DNA from: an uncultured Bacilli bacterium
GTDB taxonomy: Bacteria > Bacillota_I > Bacilli_A > RF39 > UBA660
Assembly: GCA_934168005.1 (NCBI GenBank)
Contig: CAKPMN010000002.1
Location: forward strand, 1-64,000
Direction: 5' to 3'
Length of the DNA: 64,000 nucleotides
Below the pieces are notes generated by a model. The model saw nothing but the letters and a program-made list of their open reading frames with translations. It searched no databases and was not told the origin of the DNA. The number at the start of each line of letters is the position of its first letter. Position 1 is the stretch's first letter. Shown here piece after piece: positions 58,487 to 64,000 of this stretch. The translations under genes and the position numbers were made by a program.

Positions 58487-58702
58487 ATGAAAAAAGGAAT
58501 TCATCCAGATTATAAAGACATGAAAGTAACATGTGCTTGTGGAAATACGTTCACAGTAAAATCTACAAATGAAGAACTACACGTTGAAACTTGTAACAAA
58601 TGTCATCCATTTTATACAGGAAACCAAACTTCAAATGTACAAAGAGGACGTATTGAAAAATTCAACCAAAAATACGGATTTACACAAAAAGAAGGAAAAT
58701 AA
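58487..58702 (+). CDS. rpmE: 50S ribosomal protein L31 (zinc form)
   Basis: 71 residues. [20 protein letters not shown] and [12 protein letters not shown] carry the Cys set of the zinc-binding (C+) form. [11 protein letters not shown] at the end is conserved. GGAAGGAGACTAAAAGT precedes the ATG. Confidence 0.97.
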   Translation: MKKGIHPDYKDMKVTCACGNTFTVKSTNEELHVETCNKCHPFYTGNQTSNVQRGRIEKFNQKYGFTQKEGK

Positions 58703-58727
58703 GGGATATCTCTTATTTTTTTTTACT
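58698..58727 (+). terminator. Intrinsic terminator after rpmE
   Basis: Stem AAATAAG/CTTATTT around GGATATCT with a long T-tract. Confidence 0.65.
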
Positions 58728-58759
58728 ATATATGCTAAAATTAAAAGGGAAGTGATAAA

Positions 58760-59200
58760 TTGAAAATAGCGTTAGGAAATGACCATAGAGGTTATATTTT
58801 AAAAAAACAATTATTATTATATTTAAATAATTTGGGATATGAAACTATAGATATGGGATGCGATAGTGAAGATTCAGTTGACTATCCAGTATATGCCAAA
58901 AAAGTATGTGAAAAAGTAAAAGAAGGATACGATTTTGGAATTTTAATATGTGGAACAGGTATAGGAATGTCAATTGCAGCCAATAAGATAAAAGGAATTA
59001 GATGTGCAAAAGTATCAACAGAAGAAGAAGCATCATTAACAAGAATAGATAATGACGCAAATGTAATCGCATTATCTTATAAAACACAAAGAGATGATGC
59101 ATTCAAAATAGTGAATACATTTATAACAACTTCTCCTTCAACAGAAGAAAGACATGTAAGAAGAAGAAAAATGTTAGAGGATTTAGAAAATGAATCTTAA
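58760..59200 (+). CDS. rpiB: Ribose-5-phosphate isomerase B
   Basis: 146 residues, start codon TTG with GGGAAGTGATAAA upstream. KIALGNDHRGYILKK is the phosphate-binding start; CGTGIGMSIAANKIKGIRCA holds the catalytic Cys and anion hole; SRxHNDANV is seen as TRIDNDANVIAL, so the usual His is Asp. The end is EERHVRRRKMLEDLE. Interconverts ribulose and ribose 5-phosphate; RpiB-like sugar isomerases of other substrates remain possible. Overlaps the next gene by 11 bases. Confidence 0.92.
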   Translation: MKIALGNDHRGYILKKQLLLYLNNLGYETIDMGCDSEDSVDYPVYAKKVCEKVKEGYDFGILICGTGIGMSIAANKIKGIRCAKVSTEEEASLTRIDNDANVIALSYKTQRDDAFKIVNTFITTSPSTEERHVRRRKMLEDLENES

Positions 59201-59387
59201 AACAATTTTGTATTTTTTAATAATACCAATATCAATTTGGGCAATAGATAGTATAAATTTTGAAGGAAAATTTAAAAAGAATAGATTTTTACAAGCAAGA
59301 GTTTTATACATTTTAGTTGCGTTAGCTTTATCTTATTTAGTTGTTAATTTTTTCTTTGATTTTTATACATATTCAAACTTTTTATAG
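59190..59387 (+). CDS. ywzB: DUF1146 (YwzB-like) small membrane protein
   Basis: 65 residues with two helices (about 4-19 and 37-57). The loop between, SINFEGKFKKNRFLQARVLYILVA in part, resembles YwzB. In Bacillus ywzB lies near murAA-spoIID-spoIIQ-spoIIID-mbl, and here the same block starts 430 bases downstream, which supports the call. Function unknown. Confidence 0.78.
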   Translation: MNLKTILYFLIIPISIWAIDSINFEGKFKKNRFLQARVLYILVALALSYLVVNFFFDFYTYSNFL

Positions 59388-59395
59388 GAGGAAAT

Positions 59396-59785
59396 ATGTT
59401 AAAAGAATTCAAACAATTTATATCAAGAGGAAATGTCTTAGATATGGCAGTTGGTGTTATAATTGGTTCAGCATTTGGAAAAATAGTAACATCACTAGTA
59501 GATAATATTTTAATGCCTTTAATAGGAATAATAATTGGAGGAATAGATTTTACTTCATTATCTATAAAAATTAATGAGGCAACAATTAATTATGGAATAT
59601 TTATTCAATCAGTCATAGACTTTCTAATAATAGCTGCATGCATTTTCTTTATAACAAAGGTAATAAATAAACTAGAAAATATCAAACAAAAAGAAGAAAA
59701 AAAAGAAACGAAAAAGAAAGAAGAAATTCTTCTTTTAGAAGAAATAAGAGATTTATTAAAAGAAAAGACAAAAAAAGACAAGTAA
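59396..59785 (+). CDS. mscL: Large-conductance mechanosensitive channel MscL
   Basis: 129 residues. FKQFISRGNVLDMAVGVIIG (N-terminal helix and TM1), GSAFGKIVTSLVDNILMP and the second helix (FIQSVIDFLIIAACIFFITK), then a Lys/Glu-rich cytoplasmic helix (EEKKETKKKEEILLLEEIRD). Opens under osmotic downshock. GGAGGAAAT precedes the ATG, eight bases after the DUF1146 gene. Confidence 0.97.
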   Translation: MLKEFKQFISRGNVLDMAVGVIIGSAFGKIVTSLVDNILMPLIGIIIGGIDFTSLSIKINEATINYGIFIQSVIDFLIIAACIFFITKVINKLENIKQKEEKKETKKKEEILLLEEIRDLLKEKTKKDK

Positions 59786-59800
59786 TTTGTCTTTTTTATT
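59768..59800 (+). terminator. Intrinsic terminator after mscL
   Basis: Stem AAAAGACAA/TTGTCTTTT with GTAAT-type loop and T-tract. Confidence 0.85.
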
Positions 59801-59822
59801 TTACCATTAAAATGGTGATAAC

Positions 59823-60740
59823 ATGAAACAAATAATTATCTACTTTTTGCTCATAATATTAATACCATCAATTATGATTTTGTCTTTTAAAAAGGAAATA
59901 GAAAAAAACACTTTAACTAAAATAACTAATGATAAAGTAAGAGTAAATAGGACAAAGTTAAATAAAATAGAAGAAGTAGAATTAGAAGAATATGTAAAAG
60001 GAGTAGTAGCATCAGAAATGCCTATAACATTTGATATAGAAGCCTTAAAAGCCCAAGCGGTATGTGCTAGAAGTTATGTGTTAAGAAAAAAAGAACAAAA
60101 TAAAGATAAAGAATATGATGTAGTAGATACAATTCAAAATCAAGTTTATCAAGATATGGATGAGTTAAAAAATAGATGGAAAGATAAATATGATGAATAT
60201 ATAGAAAAGCTAAATAAAGTAGTAGAAGAAACAAAAGGAGAGTTCATAACATATAATAATGAAATAATAGAAACTTTCTTCTTTTCAACAAGTAATGGGC
60301 ATACAGAAAATAGTGAAGAAGTATTTCAAAAAAAATTGCCTTATCTAAGAAGTGTCGATTCATCATGGGATGAAGAAACTTCACCAGTATTTCATGCAAC
60401 CAAAGAAATGAGTTTAAGTGATTTATATACGAAACTTAGTTTGCCATACAATAAAAATCTGACATATAAAATATTAGAAAAAACAGAATCTGGGAGCATA
60501 AAAAAAATAAGTATAAATGGTAAAGAATTTAAAGGAACAGTAGTAAGACAAAAGTTAGGATTAAGATCAACTTATTTTGAAATTGAACAGAATGGAAGTA
60601 ATATAACATTCAAAACAACAGGAAATGGACATGGTGTAGGAATGAGTCAATATGGAGCACTATCAATGGCAAAAAAAGGGTATAAATATGATGAAATAAT
60701 AAAATATTACTTTAAAGATACTGAAATTTCAAAAAGATAG
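59823..60740 (+). CDS. spoIID: Stage II sporulation protein D
   Basis: 305 residues. N-terminal membrane helix (about 4-20). The lytic transglycosylase domain contains LEEYVKGVVASEMPITFD with the catalytic Glu, EALKAQAVCARSYVL, a FFFSTSNGHTENSEEVF segment and the end GNGHGVGMSQYGALSMAKKG. It degrades septal peptidoglycan during engulfment with SpoIIP and SpoIIM, which are not in this window. AATGGTGATAAC precedes the ATG. Start of the spoIID-spoIIQ-spoIIID-mbl block. Confidence 0.95.
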   Translation: MKQIIIYFLLIILIPSIMILSFKKEIEKNTLTKITNDKVRVNRTKLNKIEEVELEEYVKGVVASEMPITFDIEALKAQAVCARSYVLRKKEQNKDKEYDVVDTIQNQVYQDMDELKNRWKDKYDEYIEKLNKVVEETKGEFITYNNEIIETFFFSTSNGHTENSEEVFQKKLPYLRSVDSSWDEETSPVFHATKEMSLSDLYTKLSLPYNKNLTYKILEKTESGSIKKISINGKEFKGTVVRQKLGLRSTYFEIEQNGSNITFKTTGNGHGVGMSQYGALSMAKKGYKYDEIIKYYFKDTEISKR

Positions 60741-60784
60741 TATAAAAACCTTCAAACTGCTCACACTTAAAATGAGGTGAGAAA

Positions 60785-61429
60785 ATGGAAGGAAGAAAAA
60801 TAAAAGATTCAGTTATTTATGGAATATATATAGTTTCATTTATATTAATACTAGCGTCAATATACTTGATGGGTTTAAGCTCAAATAGTAAGATGAAAAG
60901 CGAAGATACACCAAATAAATATGTATCAAAGTCAATATTTGATAATACAGTAAGTGTTGTATCACAAACAAAAAACTTCAAGTTTATAAAGCCCGTTACA
61001 AGAGAAGATATAACAATAAAAAAGACATACTATGATAAAGATAGCGATGAAAAAGAACAAGAAAACGCAATAATTTATTATGAAAATACATATATGCAAA
61101 GTACAGGAATATTATATACATCAAATACAAGCTTTGATGTATCAGCAGTATATGATGGTACAGTAACAGAGATAAAAGAAGATGACCTTCTTGGAAAAAC
61201 AATTGTAATAACACATGAAAATGGAATGAGCAGTATATATCAATCATTATCTGAAGTAAAAGTAAATCAAAATGATCAAGTAAAACAAGGAGATATAATT
61301 GCGTCAAGTGGTGTTTCAAATTTATTTAAAGATGATGAAAATTCTTTATACTTTGAAATGGTAAATGATGGAAAAAATATCAACCCACTTCTTTGCTATG
61401 ATAAAACAATTAGTGAAATAAAGGGGTAA
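60785..61429 (+). CDS. spoIIQ: SpoIIQ-like protein (degenerate M23 domain)
   Basis: 214 residues. One N-terminal helix (about 12-32), a linker, and a LytM/M23 fold (VSAVYDGTVTEIKEDDLLGK; TIVITHENGMSSIYQSL; VKQGDIIASSGVS; LYFEMVNDGKNINPL). The Zn ligands of active M23 enzymes are missing: LxFE is preceded by Leu-Tyr instead of His, and no HxxxD is seen. Bacillus SpoIIQ is also inactive and forms the forespore channel with SpoIIIAH. Position between spoIID and spoIIID supports the name. Confidence 0.85.
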   Translation: MEGRKIKDSVIYGIYIVSFILILASIYLMGLSSNSKMKSEDTPNKYVSKSIFDNTVSVVSQTKNFKFIKPVTREDITIKKTYYDKDSDEKEQENAIIYYENTYMQSTGILYTSNTSFDVSAVYDGTVTEIKEDDLLGKTIVITHENGMSSIYQSLSEVKVNQNDQVKQGDIIASSGVSNLFKDDENSLYFEMVNDGKNINPLLCYDKTISEIKG

Positions 61430-61441
61430 CCCTTTTTTTTA
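61418..61441 (+). terminator. Intrinsic terminator after the spoIIQ-like gene
   Basis: Short stem AAAGGGG/CCCTTTT-type with a TAA loop and eight T. Confidence 0.7.
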
Positions 61442-61486
61442 GGAATAAAAAATTACTCTATTTATATAATGAATTAAGGGGGATAT

Positions 61487-61732
61487 ATGAATTATATAAA
61501 TAAAAGAGTCATTGATGAGGCATCAAGAATGATAGAAACAGAAAAGACAATAAGAGAAATAGCCAAAGAATTTCATGTTTCTAAAAGTACAGTACATAAA
61601 GATCTACAAGAAAGACTTAAAAAGTTAGATAAGATTAAATATGAAGAGATAGAAAAAATATTAAAATTTCATACCGATATAAGACATATTAGAGGAGGAA
61701 ATTCAACAAAAATAAAATATATGAAGAACTAA
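61487..61732 (+). CDS. spoIIID: Sporulation transcription factor SpoIIID
   Basis: 81 residues. The helix-turn-helix is clear (TIREIAKEFHVSKSTVHKDL, then QERLKKL), with a basic C-terminal helix (RHIRGGNSTKIKY). It controls mother-cell genes together with sigma-E. AAGGGGGATAT precedes the ATG; mbl follows after ten bases. Confidence 0.94.
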   Translation: MNYINKRVIDEASRMIETEKTIREIAKEFHVSKSTVHKDLQERLKKLDKIKYEEIEKILKFHTDIRHIRGGNSTKIKYMKN

Positions 61733-61742
61733 TGGAGGAAAT

Positions 61743-62732
61743 ATGTTTGCAAAAGATATAGGAATAGATTTAGGAACAGCCAATGTACTAATCTATATAA
61801 AAGGAGAAGGAATTGTATTAAATGAACCAAGCGTAGTAGCAGTGGATTCGGTTACAAAAAAGCCACTAGCAGTAGGCACAGCGGCACATGAAATGTTGGG
61901 AAGAACACCAGGAAAAGTAGAAGTAATAAAGCCTATGAAAGATGGTGTTATAGCCGATTTTGATGTTACGGAAATAATGTTAAATTATTTTATAAACAAA
62001 GTGAATGGAAAAGGAATACTATCAAAACCAAGAATTTTAATATGTTGTCCTTCAAATATAACACAAGTTGAAAAAAATGCCATAAAAGAAGCTGCAGAAA
62101 GGACAGGGGCTAGAAGAGTATTTTTGGAAGAGGAACCTAAAGTAGCTGCAGTAGGTGCCGGACTAGATATATCAAGACCAAGTGGCAATATGGTCATAGA
62201 CATTGGAGGAGGAACAACAGATATAGCTGTGTTATCACTTGGAGACATAGTAACAAGTTCATCAATTAAAGTTGCCGGTAATTTATTTGATGAAGATATA
62301 GCAAAATACATAAAGAAAAAGTACAAGCTTTTAATAGGAGAAAAGACAGCAGAAGAAATTAAACTAAAAATAGGTACAGTACTTCCGGATAAAAAGGAAC
62401 AAAAATTAGTAGTAAGAGGAAGAGATCTAGTAACAGGACTTCCCAATAAAATAACAATTAGTAAAGAAGAAGTTGAAGAAGCATTAAGAGAAAGTGTTTA
62501 TATAATTGTACATACTGCAAAAACAGTATTAGAAAATACTCCTCCAGAACTTGCAACAGATATAATTGATAAAGGAATAATATTAACAGGAGGAGGAGCT
62601 TTAATAGATGGAATAGATAGACTTTTATCAAGAGAGTTAAAAGTAAAAGTAGAAGTTGCGACTTCCCCATTAACTTGTGTAGCAGAAGGAACAGGAATAA
62701 TGTTAAATAATTTAAATTTGATAGATAAATAA
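61743..62732 (+). CDS. mbl: MreB-like cell shape actin (Mbl)
   Basis: 329 residues. Actin-fold motifs: IGIDLGTANVLIYIKGEGIV (phosphate 1), NEPSVVAVD, FLEEEPKVAAVGAGLDI, VIDIGGGTTDIAVLSLGD (phosphate 2) and LTGGGALIDGIDRLLS (adenosine). It guides wall synthesis, so the cell is rod-shaped or has such ancestry. The spoIIID-mbl order supports the Mbl branch over MreB. GGAGGAAAT precedes the ATG. Confidence 0.94.
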   Translation: MFAKDIGIDLGTANVLIYIKGEGIVLNEPSVVAVDSVTKKPLAVGTAAHEMLGRTPGKVEVIKPMKDGVIADFDVTEIMLNYFINKVNGKGILSKPRILICCPSNITQVEKNAIKEAAERTGARRVFLEEEPKVAAVGAGLDISRPSGNMVIDIGGGTTDIAVLSLGDIVTSSSIKVAGNLFDEDIAKYIKKKYKLLIGEKTAEEIKLKIGTVLPDKKEQKLVVRGRDLVTGLPNKITISKEEVEEALRESVYIIVHTAKTVLENTPPELATDIIDKGIILTGGGALIDGIDRLLSRELKVKVEVATSPLTCVAEGTGIMLNNLNLIDK

Positions 62733-62778
62733 TTGTATTTTATATGAAAAACGATATAATGTAATTAGGAGGTATTTT

Positions 62779-63519
62779 ATGTATTTAATAGTTATAATTA
62801 TTATCGTTTTATTATGTTCAATAAGACAAATAAATGAATATGAAAGAGGTATCAAATTTACTTGTGGTAAATTTACAGGAATAGTAAATCCAGGATGGAA
62901 ATTAGTATTTCCAATATTTCAGAGTTTAAGAAAAGTAGATGTTAGAACAAAAGCAGTAGATGTTCCAGAACAAGAAGCAATAACAAAAGACAACGTATCA
63001 ATAAAAATAAATGCAGTAATCTATTACAAAGTATTTGATGCATCAAAAGCAGTATTAGCTGTAGAAAACTTCTATTATGCAGTTAGTCAATTGGCACAAA
63101 CAACAATGCGTAATGCAGTAGGATCTGTTTCATTAGATGAACTATTAGGAGAAAGAGAAAAGATCTCAACAGAAATTTGTAAAATAATAGATGCAGCTAC
63201 AGATGCATGGGGAATAAAAGTTGAAAATGTCGAATTAAAAGATATCGCACTACCAGAAGAAATGAAAAGAGTTATAGCAAAAGTAGCAGAAGCCGAAAGA
63301 GAAAAAGAAGCAGTTATAACAAAAGCAAGAGGAGAAGTAGAAGCATCAGAGAATTTAGCTAAAGCAGCCGAAACAATGAGCAATTCTCCAGGAGCATTAC
63401 ATTTAAGAACATTATCAACAATAAACGATATATCATCAGATCAGTCAAATACAATAGTTTTTGCTATTCCACTTGAAGTATTACGCGCTATGGAAAGCAT
63501 GAGCTCAAAAGAAAAGTAG
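62779..63519 (+). CDS. Slipin/stomatin-like SPFH protein
   Basis: 246 residues. An N-terminal hydrophobic hairpin (about 1-15) and SPFH domain (NEYERGIKFTCGKFTGIVNPG, VDVRTKAVDVPEQEAITKDN in part), then LDELLGEREKI and a coiled coil (VAEAEREKEAVITKARGEVEASENLAKAAE in part). The slipin type is usually paired with an NfeD protein; none is visible in the remaining sequence. Organises membrane microdomains. TTAGGAGG precedes the ATG. This is the second SPFH protein of the window, of a different class from the YdjI-like one. Confidence 0.92.
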   Translation: MYLIVIIIIVLLCSIRQINEYERGIKFTCGKFTGIVNPGWKLVFPIFQSLRKVDVRTKAVDVPEQEAITKDNVSIKINAVIYYKVFDASKAVLAVENFYYAVSQLAQTTMRNAVGSVSLDELLGEREKISTEICKIIDAATDAWGIKVENVELKDIALPEEMKRVIAKVAEAEREKEAVITKARGEVEASENLAKAAETMSNSPGALHLRTLSTINDISSDQSNTIVFAIPLEVLRAMESMSSKEK

Positions 63520-63537
63520 TAATACTTTTTTTTTATT
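63512..63537 (+). terminator. Intrinsic terminator after the slipin gene
   Basis: Stem AAAGTA/TACTTT with GTAA loop and a T-tract. Confidence 0.7.
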
Positions 63538-63574
63538 GTTCTTTTTGATATAATATTTTAAAGTAGGTGGTCAG

Positions 63575-64000
63575 ATGTTTAAAGTAGCAATTTTTTCAGA
63601 TATTCATGGAAACCAAGAAGCTTTAGAATCAATTCTATCTAGTATTGAAAAAGAAGAATATGATGAAATAATATGTTTAGGAGATGTAATAGGACTTGGC
63701 CCATCACCAAGAGAATGCTTAGACATTATAAGAAATAATAATATAAAAATGGTTTTAGGAAATCATGAACGTTATTACTTAAATGGTGTACACAATGAAC
63801 AAAAGATGAGTGAAGAAGAAAAAGAATACCATCGATGGGTAAGAGACTTTTTAGGTAATGATTTTGAAGATTTCTTATCAAAAAAAGATATAGATATAAC
63901 AATAACTGTAGATGATAAAAAAATAGGATTTATGCATTATCCATTTGATAGAGTAACTGAAAATTTTTATTCTCCAAGAGTATTAACAGAAGATAATGTT
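63575..64000 (+). CDS. Calcineurin-like metallophosphoesterase, partial (runs off the window)
   Basis: 142 codons are present with no stop. MFKVAIFSDIHGNQEALESI (DxH), IICLGDVIGLGPSPREC (GDxxxxG) and VLGNHERYY (GNHE) are the three first metal-binding blocks of the family, and GFMHYPF fits a later His. It resembles YfcE/MJ0936-type small phosphodiesterases. AGTAGGTGGTCAG precedes the ATG; TATAAT at 63550-63555. The 3' end lies outside the window. Confidence 0.9.
   Translation, partial: MFKVAIFSDIHGNQEALESILSSIEKEEYDEIICLGDVIGLGPSPRECLDIIRNNNIKMVLGNHERYYLNGVHNEQKMSEEEKEYHRWVRDFLGNDFEDFLSKKDIDITITVDDKKIGFMHYPFDRVTENFYSPRVLTEDNV

Noticed and set aside
58569..58763. 64-residue frame overlapping rpmE
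   Set aside because: It lies within the L31 gene in another frame and continues into the terminator; it has no ribosome binding site.
61985..62446. Long minus-strand frame inside mbl (and similar ones inside mnmE, fba and murA)
   Set aside because: Antisense shadows of well-identified genes; no start signal and low-complexity hydrophobic products.

Overview
The window is a strongly AT-rich, gene-dense bacterial chromosome segment using the standard code (TGA is a stop, for example at the ends of lgt and rplI; Trp is TGG). The first gene block, rnpA-yidC-jag-(HD)-mnmE-mnmG-rsmG-noc, is the origin-proximal order of Bacillota. The sporulation set (cotJ genes, cwlD, a SleB/CwlJ hydrolase, spoIIR, spoIID, a spoIIQ-like gene, spoIIID next to mbl) says the organism is, or descends from, an endospore former. 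My inference is a small-genome, low-GC member of the class Bacilli or an Erysipelotrichia-like gut lineage. No 16S gene is present, so I go no further.

Layout. 0-8.5 kb: origin-side housekeeping genes, ending in an enlarged Noc nucleoid-occlusion protein. 8.5-13.4 kb: a YdjH/YdjI-like pair (membrane protein with zinc ribbon plus SPFH protein), uvrB and lgt. 13.4-17.6 kb, minus strand: a small alarmone synthetase, a diguanylate cyclase, an Mrr-like nuclease/STAND NTPase between two copies of a terminator sequence, and tRNA-His. 17.7-24.1 kb: spore coat genes (a CotJA-CotJB fusion and CotJC), rubrerythrin, a VanZ-like protein, a UvrD-like helicase, a glucosaminidase-type protein and two thioredoxin-like paralogues. 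24.1-25.1 kb: eight tRNA genes in three transcription units. 25-37 kb: tagO, DUF421, Nudix, typA, an ABC-F protein, a pair of decayed EcfA-like ATPases beside truA-rplM-rpsI, a methyltransferase and cwlD. 37-47 kb: an Abi/HEPN defence gene, an HtrA protease, a LysM amidase, a SleB/CwlJ hydrolase, a lone prepilin, then glmR-whiA-rplI-dnaB-walJ-rlmH, and ldh. 47.2-53 kb: an XRE repressor, a promoter with three matching operators, a leader peptide and an attenuator-like hairpin ahead of a 1549-residue protein with four ALK/LTK-like glycine-rich domains. 53-64 kb: spoIIR, PHP, MntP-like, fba-murA, BI-1, rpmE-rpiB, mscL, spoIID-spoIIQ-spoIIID-mbl, a stomatin-like protein and a partial phosphoesterase.

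The most unusual items are these: (1) the XRE / triple-operator / leader-peptide / attenuator locus driving the giant glycine-rich protein, whose domains repeat with an exact 1020-nt period; (2) the nuclease-STAND gene between a duplicated terminator next to tRNA-His; (3) two adjacent EcfA-like ATPases that have lost catalytic motifs and have no EcfT beside them; (4) Noc with a long Pro/Gln-rich insert that contains a candidate relocated membrane-targeting helix; (5) hairpins upstream of spoIIR and the mntP-like gene that look like terminators but contain the ribosome binding site of the next gene.

Transcription units are very compact: a U-tract terminator, then a TATAAT box, then a GGTGATAATATG-type start, often within about 60 bp. 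All identifications are by eye from motifs and gene order; no database search was run.
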